From: Megascapheus bottae
Lineage: Eukaryota > Chordata > Mammalia > Rodentia > Geomyidae
Direction of reading: 5' to 3'
Assembly: GCA_024803745.1 (NCBI GenBank)
Contig: JANJXV010000004.1
Span: forward strand, 57,703,858-57,767,857
DNA length: 64,000 nucleotides
The notes beneath the pieces are model-generated. The model ran no database searches. It saw nothing but the letters and a program-made list of their open reading frames with translations, and was not told the DNA's origin. Of this stretch, positions 44,940 to 54,839 are shown one piece after another. The first letter of the stretch is position 1. Every line of letters begins with the position of its first letter. The translations under genes and the position numbers were made by a program.

Positions 44940-45225
44940 TTTTTTTTTATCTTTTTTTAAAATTTTATTGTTGGGATAATGTATAAAGGTGTTACAGTTA
45001 CATTCGTCACATAGTAGGTACATTACTTCTCAAACATTGATACCCTTTCTCATGTTTATCCCCATAAAGAACCAACAATCACACAGGATGAAGCTCTTCT
45101 TTCCATATCCTAGAGTTCCTTTCATTTACTCTCATTCTATATGACCTTATGTACCTGGTTTTAAGCTATTGTAATCCTCTGCTAGGAGAGTCCTAGATTT
45201 TCTTACCCCAAATAAAAACTTCCAC
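44940..45225 (-). repeat. L1 3' UTR, internally deleted
   Basis: Starts with a long T run and 'attgttgggataatgtataaag', the same terminus as at 29180. A deletion after 45065 removes the C-rich block. Ends near 45225 with 'gctaggagagtcctag'. Confidence 0.8.
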
Positions 45226-45254
45226 TAAGAAGACTACATTTCAGTGATGAAACT

Positions 45255-45345
45255 TTACTAACTAGTTTTCTGAGCTTGAGTAAATCATTTGGTATTTCTG
45301 GATTTTGTTTTATCTCTGTAAGACAGGAGTGTTATACTAGCTAGA
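45255..45345 (+). repeat. MIR (ancient SINE)
   Basis: 'ctgagcttgagtaaatcat', 'tatctctgtaagacaggag' in forward MIR order. Confidence 0.55.
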
Positions 45346-45510
45346 TTAATTATTCTCAACACTAATTGTATTAGGATCTTAAGCAATACTGATCTCTAGG
45401 TCTTGTGTTAAATCAATAAAATAAAAATCTCTTGTTAAAGGGTTAAGATTGGTGTTTTGTTAAAGCTAACTGAAAAGCTAATTCTAATGTGCAAGAATGT
45501 CACAAGCAGA
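45346..45510. repeat. Ancient hAT-type (MER5-like) DNA transposon remnant
   Basis: Near-palindromic pattern with 'ttctcaacactaattgtattagg', 'aatactgatctctaggtc' and, at the far end, 'gctaattctaatgtgcaag'. The ends are complementary in the way common to small hAT-Charlie elements. Confidence 0.45.
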
Positions 45511-46154
45511 TAGATACTGTGTAGTAAACTCAGAACTCCTGACCAATGCATAGCCATCTGTGGCAAACTCAGTAATGTTTAATGTTGAAAAAAGTGTTAA
45601 GGTGATTTTTATTCTGTATACTTTTCAAATAGTTCCAAATCTTATGTAAAGAAATCCCAATTCCTCCAACTTGAGTGCTATGAAGTGAGTGAGTTACTAA
45701 ATAGTTTTATGCATACTTTATATTTTGAATGAATTATCTAGTTTGTATACAAGCTAGAGTGGCACTACTGGAGTCAAAATATAGATATATTAAAATGCTT
45801 CTCTACAGAGAATATACCCACAATTTATTAAATAGTCAGATGAAAAATGGAGAGGAAAATCAAGGTGTTCCATCGGTTAAATGTATAATACCCAGTTTTT
45901 TTTCTATTTATTTTCTGTCCCTTCTAAGTTACTCTCTACCCATTTTGAAACTTTTCTTGTAAGTCTTATTTTAAAGAATTCACATGTCTTTTCTGGAGTA
46001 ATAGGAACAAGACATCTCTCAGATATGCATGAATAGAAACATACATTTCCACCCCCTGTTTTCTTTTTACACAAACCTCAAAAATAGATGTCTTCTAAAA
46101 GTTTTATATCAAAGCAAAGTATTTTTAATTAAAGCTTGGTCTCCTCTGAACTAA

Positions 46155-46350
46155 GGACTAGACCAGACCAAGGACTGCCACATCATTTTTCTCCTTATTA
46201 TCACCTCGTTAAGATCCCAGAACATGCCTCAGAGGCAGGGGGCTGAGACATGGAGCTTAACAAGGTGATAATGAGGAGAAAATGTCTCTAGCCTATTTGG
46301 GCACAGCCCTTGCCAGGTAGGATGATGGCAGACCCGTTTGGACTGGAGCA
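46155..46350. repeat. Long imperfect palindrome (hairpin or MITE-like)
   Basis: Inner arms 46184-46213 and 46256-46284 are about 29-base reverse complements with three differences (CTCC.TATTATCACC / GGTGATAAT.AGGAG). The loop carries a second nested pair (CATGCCTCAG / CTGAGACATG). Outer arms pair again (about 46162-46183 with 46321-46346) around a 36-base one-sided insertion. A small palindromic DNA transposon or a transcribed hairpin are the two main readings. Confidence 0.65.
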
Positions 46351-47745
46351 GAATGCACTTTAGTTGCCAAAAATATTATTCTCAAAATGGCTTTGGCTAT
46401 TTGGTTTTCTTCTTCTTGGCAATTATAAACCAAGATAAAAGAAAAATAAATATTCAAAGTGGCTTTTGAATATTCATTCAGGTATATCCTTAGTAATGTG
46501 ACACTTCATACATAGACTATGAATTGCTTGCCAACTAAGACTATATACCTTAATCTCCTGGAAGTATCTAGAATATATTATATTGGCTTTTTTCCACCTT
46601 TCTCCTCATTTATAGTGGCTGGAAAGTAATGGCTAGAAAGTATGATAATTGGGTCTCTGACAGCTGTCTTGGGTGATGAGCTGGTAAGACAAAAAGATGA
46701 AAAGAAATTGGGCTTTAATTACCTTACAGGGACCATACCAACTGGGACAGCTTTCTTTTGGATTCTAACTAGAACAGAATTTACCTTGCTTAAGCAAAGT
46801 AGCTTTTGTTGGAAAACTGGCACATGAGCTAGATACTACCACACATATTTAAAAGGATTAACTGTGTTTTTCTAATGTTGTATTTAAAATTAATCTAAAT
46901 CACACATCATTTTGTCCTTAATTCTCTGCTTTTACAAAATCTAGAACAGCCTGAGAGCAGCAGTGAGCTGAAAATGGTTCATAGCAAGCCAGTCTAAAAA
47001 TATTGAGTTTTGCAAGTCAGTTGCTAACCACTACTAAAACTTATAAATTGTATTAACATTATTCTGGAAAACTATATTAAAACTAAAGTTAATAAATACT
47101 TAAATTGCTATTTCCTAATGCTTTTATTGTTTTGTCCTCCTCCTGAATTTAAATTTGCCTTGTATATTTGAAATAACATGTGATAGGGTGTTTCTTCTTA
47201 ATTTTTTGTTCAATATGACAAAGTAGAAGCATTTTACCCATGGAAATAATCAAATGCTACAAATTAGGTTGATTTTTATTTTGCGGGTTATCAAACCTTA
47301 AGAAAATATTGGAAGAAATGTTAATGATACAAGTTAATCTTTAACAATGTGTCCTTCCAAGTGGTGAAACAGAAATGTCTTTCTGTTTACTGAGCATTGC
47401 ATATATGAGGGTGAGAAATAGTTTGACAATGGGCTTCCTTACAGATTTATTGATATTGACTTTATTGGCTAAAGGATTAGCTGATTATATTACAAAATGA
47501 TTTTGTTAAACCCTAGTTGAATTGCAACTACAAGTTGGCCACAGAAACTTGTGGTAAGCAAAATTGATTAAAAACATCATTCTGTGGGAATCAATTGGCC
47601 CAGAGCTTTATAAAAAAATTTTGTTTATTATTATTTATAAATCATGTACTATAGTTTCATGCTTTATAAATAATATATCTATAGAGTAATATACATGCAC
47701 ATGTATGTTTTTGAGAAAAACCAGTTACAAAATTTACTGCTTGCT
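46351..47745. other. No gene seen; single-copy
   Basis: AT-rich; no RNA gene, exon or lineage repeat recognised. Confidence 0.45.
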
Positions 47746-47747
47746 TG

Positions 47748-47868
47748 CTTTCTTTCTTCCTTGTTCCAGGACTTGAACTCAGGGCCTCAGCACTGTACTT
47801 GGGCTTTCACAAAGCTAGAGCTCTACCACTTGAGCCACATCACCACTTCTGGCTTTTTCTATTGTTTA
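47748..47868 (-). mobile_element. Geo-like half SINE
   Basis: Antisense right module only: 'ccaggacttgaactcagggcc', 'agctctaccacttgagccac', 'ttctggctttttctat'. The left monomer is lost. Confidence 0.7.
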
Positions 47869-47989
47869 CTTCCCTCAGCCCACATGTTCAGTTGATAACT
47901 AAATCCTCAAATTTTAACTCAAAAAGTGCTGTTTGAATTCTGCTTTTCAACCCACTTCGTGGTTATTATTCTCTTTAGCTCTTTTATTC

Positions 47990-48160
47990 ACTTTTCTGTT
48001 GATATTTCACCTTACATCACAGGGCAGATGTGGTCTCACCATTTCTCTGCTTACAGTAATTCTGTGGTATTCAGTGGCTTTGGTTGTCCTACAGCTGCTC
48101 TGGATGGCTCAAGCATCTAACACTAGAATTACAGGTGTGAACCACTGGCCCAAGCTAAAG
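47990..48160 (-). mobile_element. B1-like SINE remnant
   Basis: Antisense B1 phrases around 48010-48155, ending 'agaattacaggtgtgaacc' and 'cactggcccaagct'. Confidence 0.5.
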
Positions 48161-48199
48161 TAAGTTTTTGTTTTGTTGTAGTGTGTGTGGCACAGGCAG

Positions 48200-48446
48200 G
48201 GGGGGAGGGGAGGGTTGTATGCTTTTACTAGGTCTTGAATTCAAGGCTTGAGTCCTGACCCTTAGTTTTTTTTGCTAATGGCTGGTTCTCTACCACTTGA
48301 GCCATTGCTTCACTTTTGATGTTTTACTGGTTTTTGGAGATAAATTTCACAAACTTTAGCATCAGGACTGGCTTCAAACCCTGATCCTCAGATCTCAGCC
48401 TTTTGATTATCTAGGATTACAGACATGAGCCATCAGCACCTGGCTT
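48200..48446 (-). mobile_element. Composite SINE (B1-like + Geo-like)
   Basis: Antisense right module, linker 'actggtttttggagataaat', B1-like half ending 'ctaggattacagacatgagcc'. A G-rich run precedes it. Confidence 0.78.
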
Positions 48447-48839
48447 AAAATAGTTTTATTTGTTTTTATTAAATTAAAATTTTTCTTACTGGTAAGTCAT
48501 TTTTTTCCTATGTTTTGTCCTATAATTATTTTTTAAAACACAATATTCAGATAATATATTGTGCCACTCTGCATATTGTTACCCCATCTACATGCCAGGA
48601 GTTTACGTGATCATTTTTATTTGTTCAGTAACTTAGACTAATTCTGTGTGGCCAGCTGTTTTTCTCAGCTTTATTTTTATTCATTATCTTGGCTACTTAA
48701 TGATTTCGTACATGTTGCTATAAGCCAAACTTTGATGTAATGTGTGCTTGGCTAATGAGATTTTTACTTTTTAGCATAGTCTAAGTATATTGTGTGAAGC
48801 CTCTTATTACAGTTCAGAGAGTTTCATACATGTTTCCCA

Positions 48840-49375
48840 AAGATTAATTGCTTGGTGTTCCCATAGTTATATTATCTGAGATTATGTAGCAATGGACATA
48901 CACACAATCTTCAAATTTGGGTGGGATGGTTTTGATTACATTTTTCATCATAGGTTCCAAGTAGTTTCCTGTGACTGGTGAGTACTTTCGCATGTATCCC
49001 ACATTCTTCTCTGGTTGGTCCTCTGTGACTGCGTCTAAGCACATTTGCCCAAACATAGTTGCTGAATGTGGACCCTCAGGCTTCTTCACTATGACTTTCT
49101 ATGGTCTTCTCTTCAAATGAGTGGCTTTCTGCCATTTTGTTTTAATAAAAAACTACTATTGTCTTCTTAATTGCTGGGCACTAAAACTACTGCTATGTTT
49201 GACAATGCCCATACACATGAGTTTTCCATGATATGTTCCAAATAAAGACCATCTCTATGACATAGTCCAGAGACTTTCTACTTTGTTCTTCATTTTCTTC
49301 AGAGAATAACTGTTCTGGAGCTGTTGGTGAAGATCTGCTTTTCTCTGAGTGACTCTCTTGTTATATAAGTGTCCA
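48840..49375 (-). pseudogene. Coding-like decayed sequence of unknown origin
   Basis: On the reverse strand, 49350-49245 is open (SEKSRSSPTAPEQLFSEEN…) and 49089-48844 is open for 81 codons (…FGQMCLDAVTEDQPEKN…, …PPKFEDCVYVHC). In-frame stops and an indel lie between. The composition looks protein-like (charged, few Leu runs), unlike the UTR and SINE frames nearby. It could be an old processed gene copy. I do not recognise the parent, and chance is possible. Confidence 0.25.
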
Positions 49376-49379
49376 CTGA

Positions 49380-49810
49380 TTAAATGAGTAGCCCTTGTCT
49401 TCTTGGCTTGTCTACTTGGCATTCACTGTCTAGTCTATGGGCTAACATAGAAGAGGAGAATTTCAATATCCAGTGGGCTTGGCTTTCTGTAAATCAGTAG
49501 AGCTTGAGCCATGTAAATAAACAATATAGAGAAGAAGCTTCATCTTCTTGGCTGCACATACCTGTAACACAGCTTCTGCAGTGAGGTACTAGTATGCAAG
49601 GAACTTAGATACCTACTGTTCCTAGAATTATAAACGTAACTGGTAATAGGGAAGAGCCTGCATGATTTTGGCAACAACAGCCTAAATAGCAAGGATCTGG
49701 GTAAGAGTGAGAAAGCAAGTCATAGCGCCAATTTCATGACTCCTACTGTTCAGTTTTTTGTTTTTGTCAGAGCTTAAGATTTATCATTAGGCTATTTATT
49801 GCCATATTTC
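49380..49810. other. No gene seen
   Basis: Single-copy-looking; may be upstream sequence of the decayed coding-like region. Confidence 0.35.
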
Positions 49811-49811
49811 T

Positions 49812-50122
49812 AATTGTATTTTATGGTACTGTGGTTTGATCTCAGTGCCTAGAAGCGAAGGTAAGCATTCTTCTACAACCCCTAGCTATCTTGACCTTAG
49901 GTATTTTTTTCAGGGACAGTCTCACTTTTTCAGAGCAGTCACTGATTGATATCCTCCATTTTTTGTTTCTCATATAGCTGGGATTGCAGATATTCACTGT
50001 TTCCTGGCTTGTTCTTTGAGATAGAATCTTGAAAAACTTTTTTGTTTGGGCTGACCTTGCACTTCAGTCTCCTATCTTTCCTTACAAGTAGATGGGATTA
50101 ATGATATAAACTATTGCAACAA
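49812..50122 (-). mobile_element. Three-part SINE (B1-like, B1-like, ID-like)
   Basis: Plus strand: antisense ID-like part ('ggtttgatctcagtgcctag', 49833-49890), antisense B1-like ('agctgggattgcagatattc', near 49977), second antisense B1-like ('gtagatgggattaatgatat', near 50090). Confidence 0.6.
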
Positions 50123-50159
50123 GAAGAGATCTCCAAACACTAACTAAAGGCACTCATAA

Positions 50160-50765
50160 TTAAATTTCCCATTTAGAATCTTCTTTGATATAGGCCATTG
50201 GTCTTGGTAAATTATATTTTCATTTTTGTTTGAATCTAGGTTTATAAAAAATTCTTCCCTGATTTCTTCAAAAATTGCTTAATATCCATTTGTAGATTTC
50301 TCAAGCTCTCAAATCAGTGCTTGTATAGTTTTTCTTATTAATGATGACTAATTTTAATTCATCATGATTTGACAAGATGCAAAAAGTAATTTAAATTTTC
50401 TTATAGTTATTAAGACTTGCCTATGGTCTAAGATATGCTTTATTTTGGAGAAAGTGTAGAGTACTTTTGAAGAATGTATTTATTCTTCATCTGTTGGATA
50501 AAACATTCTTAGCTCCCTATTTTCTATTTCCTATAGGGTGTGGTTTAAGTCTAAAGATTTTTTTTTGTACTGACTTTTGCATGCATAATATATCTATTGA
50601 AAAGAGTAGGATTATTAAACTCATTCATCATTATATTATCTGAAACTTTCTCTTCCTTTATGTCCAAGGTTTTTATCTGTATATAAAATTGAGTGAGTCA
50701 ATATTTAGCTTATAGAATTACTTGTTTTATGTCTAGAGAGCTCTAGTACTTAAGGTACTGATCAA
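50160..50765 (-). repeat. Old L1 ORF2 fragment
   Basis: Antisense old L1: 'ttttaattcatcatgatttg', 'tattaagacttgcctatgg', 'gaatgtatttattcttcatctg', 'gtttaagtctaaag', an order familiar from antisense ORF2 of older L1. Confidence 0.6.
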
Positions 50766-50769
50766 CTTC

Positions 50770-51470
50770 TGGTTTTTCTTTTTTTAAATTTCATTTTATT
50801 GTAAATGTGTTGTACTGGGGGGTTACAGTTGCATAAATAAGGTGATGAGTATATTTCTTGTTGAACATTGTTACCACCTCCAACATTTCCCTCTCTATTT
50901 CCCTTTCCCCCAACTCCCTCCCCTCTGAGTTGTAAAATTCATTTCCAACATATTGTCTTCTGAGTATTGCTTTTAAATTGTTTTACCCTTTGTCCTTTGT
51001 CTTGCCATTTTGTTTCACTTCCCTTGCTTAATTTAAATAAACATGTGTATGATACATCAAGTATCAAAATCAAATACAGTGACCTCAGAGGATAAATCAT
51101 AGGCAGAAAAACAAAAGTCAAAGAAATAACTTCACGTAGTACAGTAAAAACACCAATCATCAAGAAAAAAACTCTTGTTACCACATCTTGGAGTTTGTTT
51201 TGCTTGTTGTCATCTTATATGGTCACAGTCATATAGCTATTGAGCTATTATGATCTTTCACTAGGAAAATCCTAGATATATACATATATATATATATATA
51301 CATATAACAGTTACAAATGAGGGAAATCATTGAGTTTATGTTTCTCTGGTTCTGGCTTAGTTCACTCAATACGATCTTTTCCAAGTCTTTTCATTTTCTT
51401 ACAAATGTGGCACTGTCATTCCTTCCGATGGCAGCATGGAATTCCATTGGATATATATGTGTGTGTGTGT
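50770..51470 (-). repeat. L1 3' UTR and ORF2 end fragment
   Basis: Antisense tail with 'tacagttgcataaataagg', C-rich block at 50890-50925, 'gttgtaaaattcatttcc', ORF2 end near 51320 and the landmark 'catggaattccattgg' at 51436. TA/TG microsatellites at 51279-51302 and 51452-51487. Confidence 0.75.
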
Positions 51471-51489
51471 ATGTACATATATATATAAT

Positions 51490-51980
51490 CACTTTCCTTA
51501 CATCAACTTGACTACATACAAAAATAATTATGTTTAGAAATATTTCTGTGTTTTACCAAGTAATTCATTTGTTCTATGGGAAAGAATTAAGAATATTCAT
51601 TTGGACAAAAGAATAAATGACTGGGGAACAAATATTTGTGCCAGGAGAAAATTCAAGAGAAAGGATGATTTAAAACATTTGATCTCATAGTACCAGCTTG
51701 GCTATCTCAATGGAGGACTGGGAAGAACAAATGTAATTAAAATAGTTAATAAAATCAAATCCTTTGAGTACTCAGCTCACTCACATTAGATGTCAGAGAG
51801 ATGAGAAATGACCAACTATTCTGTATTTAGCCAACAGGAAAATTGGTAAAAAGGTGCCAATAGCATATTTGCTGCCTATTCAAGATAAGATGGGATCCAA
51901 ATATATTTCTAGTGAACAACTCCAAATTATTGTCTCATAATAGAGATGTTTCTCCTCCAGAATTATTTGAGTCATACTTA
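51490..51980. other. No gene seen
   Basis: AT-rich sequence between two L1 fragments. Confidence 0.4.
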
Positions 51981-51984
51981 GTTT

Positions 51985-52540
51985 GATTTATGAATGTATT
52001 CATTTCCCTTCTGTTAATGATTCCTAGTTTAATTCCATTGTGGTCTGTGAGAGGACATACTATAACTTCTACTCTTTGATTTTTGCCAGTTGTGGGGCTT
52101 GACCTCATAGCCTGAGCACTGTCCTTAGACTCAAGGCTAGAGCTCTACCTTTGGGCCACAGCACCACTTCCAGCATTTTTGTATGTATGTGGTGCCGAGG
52201 AATTGAACCCAGGTCTTCATACATGCAAGGCAAGAACTCTACCACTAGGCCAGACTCCTGTGCCTATAGCTTCTACTCTTTAAATATGTTAAGTTATATT
52301 TTATGGCCTAGAATGTAGTACCTTGGTGAATATCCTAAGTGAGTTTTATCTCCTTTTACTGAATAAAGCAACCATTGGATATCAGCTGATTGACAGTGAT
52401 GTTGAGTTCAACACACATCATTATTGATCTTTCTGCCTGATAAATCTGTCCATCTCTGCTACAGAGGTGTTAAACTTCTCAGCCCTAATAGTGGACTTAT
52501 TTGTCTCTTTCTACAGTTTTATCAGGTTTTTGGCTCCCAT
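51985..52540 (-). repeat. Old L1 ORF2 fragment, split by a SINE
   Basis: Antisense old L1 ('tagtttaattccattgtggtc' near 52024; 'tctgcctgataaatctgtcc' near 52431; 'ctacagttttatcagg' near 52513). It covers a region homologous to 50340-50740, so these are two separate old copies or a duplication. Confidence 0.6.
52077..52264 (-). mobile_element. Dimeric SINE (IDL-Geo type)
   Basis: Full antisense element. Duplication TATAACTTCTACTCTT (52061-52076) and TATAGCTTCTACTCTT (52265-52280), one mismatch in 16. Confidence 0.9.
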
Positions 52541-52554
52541 TTCTTTTTTTCCCT

Positions 52555-52715
52555 CTCCTTTTTTAACACAAGTCTTTCTGAGCACCCAAGGCTGGATTTG
52601 AACCTACTAAGTGGCCCATAGTGACTTCAAACTTTCCATTCTCATATTTCAACCTTCTGAGCACTGAGAGATTGCAGATATGTGCTATCTATAATCTTGG
52701 CTTGCCTCATCTATT
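52555..52715 (-). mobile_element. B1-like SINE remnant
   Basis: Antisense B1 phrases 'ggctggatttgaacctacta', 'caaccttctgagcactgag', 'gattgcagatatgtgc'. Confidence 0.45.
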
Positions 52716-53077
52716 TTCATGCAATTATTTTTTCATTCACTTACTCAATAGTTACTATCTTCTGTAAGATAGCAGTAGCCTAGATGCTGGGACAGAGGGA
52801 TGTACAAAATGGAAGTTTCTATTAGAGATATTAGTGATATATTGATATTGTACTGAACACCAAGGAAACATACCCAAGCAGAAAAATAACCAGCCTTTGG
52901 CCTCATAGGCTATTCAATATATGATATTTAGGGAGAGAAGGCTAACCAAAAATAAAAAATAATGCAAATTAATGAAATATAAACTCTCAAATCCAATCCA
53001 ATCCTTTCAGCAGAATGGCAGATTGAGAGGCTGATTTTGAAGATGGCCAGTTCTTTTCATTGAATAGCTGAATTGTA

Positions 53078-53079
<2 letters not shown>

Positions 53080-53121
<42 letters not shown>
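53080..53121. repeat. (TG)n microsatellite
   Basis: About 20 perfect TG units at the tail side of the following SINE. Confidence 0.97.
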
Positions 53122-53123
<2 letters not shown>

Positions 53124-53360
53124 CTGAGGTTTGAACTGATGGCTTGGATGCTGTCCAAGTCTAGTGTTCTACTACTTGAACTACACCTTCAATCTGGCTT
53201 TTTTTTCTAGCAATTTATTGGAGATTTTGTGGACATTCTTGTGCCAGATGGCTTGGAACTGCAATATTCAGTTCTTAGATTCTTGAGTAGCTAGTGTTAT
53301 ATACCTGTTCTTAGATTCTCGTGTAACTAATATTACAGACTTGAACCACTGATGTCCAGA
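53122..53360 (-). mobile_element. Composite SINE (B1-like + Geo-like)
   Basis: Antisense right module, linker 'agcaatttattggagatttt', B1-like half with a local duplication of about 35 bases near 53275-53345 ('ttcttagattct' twice). Confidence 0.78.
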
Positions 53361-53689
53361 ATAGGCCAGTTTTTTAACAGTTGTTTCTGTTCAGAGAAGA
53401 CTAAAGAGAACTTATTTTTGTACCAGAACTGGCCTGATAGTCCATGATCTCCTTTTAGAATATAGCTATCTGGGCGAGGAGTGATTCCAGGTACTGCTGC
53501 AGTGACTTCAGTGACTTCTCAAGTCATTTGATTTACTTGTGGAATGAATGGAGCTGGCTGTAAAATGTGTCAAGGGCAATGAGTTTGATGTGTTAGCTTA
53601 CTAAGCTGAAGATAAGACATAGCTGTAAGTCCAAAAATTACAAAAGATGTTGTTGAGAGGTGCATGGTTGGGAGCAAAGCAGCTTCTGA

Positions 53690-53806
53690 CTTCTTTTGGT
53701 GGCTAATTGGAGATAAGAATTTCATACATTCTTGCCTCGGTTAACTTTGAAGTGCTATCTTCATATTTCGGCCTCCTGGGTATTTAACCTTACAAGTGTA
53801 AGCCAA
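53690..53806 (-). mobile_element. B1-like half SINE
   Basis: Only the B1-like half and linker ('ggctaattggagataagaat') remain. Confidence 0.6.
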
Positions 53807-53867
53807 AAATGTTTAGCTAGGAAATTAAAGATTCATTGTTGTTGTTGCTTTATCTTGTTTTTGTTTT

Positions 53868-54240
53868 TGATGCCATTCCTGGGTTTGAGCACTTGTCCCT
53901 GACCTCTTTTGCTCAAGGCTAGCATTCTACCACTAGAACATACAGCTCCACTCTGGCCTCTTCCTTCCTTCCTTCCTTCCTTCCTTCCTTCCTTCCTTCC
54001 TTCCTTCCTTCCTTCCTTCCTTCCTTTTTTTTCTTTTCTCTTTCTCCCTCCCTCCCTTCTGTCTTTCCTTCTTTTATTCCTCCCCCCTCTCTTTCTCTTT
54101 CCTTTTTGTTTGTTTGTTTTGCTTTTGATAACTAGAGTTTTTTGGGCTTTCCTGCTGAGGATGGCTTCATGAATTGTGATCCTCAAATCTCAGCTTCTTG
54201 AGTAGCTAGTATAACAGGTGTAAGCCACTGATACGTAGCA
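53868..54240 (-). mobile_element. Composite SINE interrupted by (TTCC)n
   Basis: Antisense right module 53868-53958, a TTCC/TTTC microsatellite region 53959-54120, then the B1-like half to 54240. The large reading frames here (poly-KEGR and its reverse) are repeat artefacts. Confidence 0.82.
53959..54026. repeat. (TTCC)n microsatellite
   Basis: About 16 TTCC units inside the SINE, grown in the linker between the two halves. Confidence 0.97.
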
Positions 54241-54419
54241 AAATTAATACTATTTAATGCAAAATTTCTCCACCATTTCTTGACAAAGGAATGAGGAGAC
54301 ATTGAACTGTTAGAAGCATCAAATGAGGTGGTCTTATTCTAATATAAACTGGAAAGATTGTCTTATATGGATAAATATTTAAATAGAACAAAGAACAAAT
54401 CTCAAGCTCACTTTCTTTT

Positions 54420-54550
54420 GGTGTAACTTTTGAGCCATTTACCTAACCTTGACTTATTTCTTTAAACATGAATTGGAGACAATGGCATTCATTTCACAAT
54501 AGCATTGTGAAATCATATGAGAAAATCTGTATGAAATGCATGGCACATTA
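54420..54550 (+). repeat. MIR (ancient SINE)
   Basis: 'gagccatttacctaaccttg', 'aattggagacaatggc', 'atgcatggcacat' in forward MIR order. Confidence 0.6.
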
Positions 54551-54699
54551 TGAGATATTCCTTGAATAGTAGGTCACCATCAGAAAGAAGAGCTGGGCAA
54601 ATATTTAATATCTCCACCATTCTATTGGATGGAAAGAAAATATAAATGTTGACAAAGTACTGTCCATATATCTGGAATACTTCAAGTTCCCATGTATAG

Positions 54700-54835
54700 T
54701 CCTCTCCAGAATGTAATATCATTAGGCTCAGTTTACACAGAAGGAAAGTGAGACTCAAAGTAGAATTTTTTTTTCATTGACACATTGGTTAGGATTCTAA
54801 CCTTGGACCATTAGACCCCAAAGCTAAACCTCTTC
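54700..54835 (-). repeat. MIR (ancient SINE)
   Basis: 'cagtttacacagaaggaaag', 'ggttaggattctaacc', 'ccccaaagctaaacctcttc' in antisense MIR order. Two oppositely oriented MIRs sit about 150 bases apart. Confidence 0.6.
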
Positions 54836-54839
54836 ACTC

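Noticed and set aside
53833..54186. Reverse-strand frame encoding a lysine/glutamate/glycine/arginine repeat protein
   Set aside because: Entirely a translation of the (TTCC)n microsatellite and adjacent SINE sequence.
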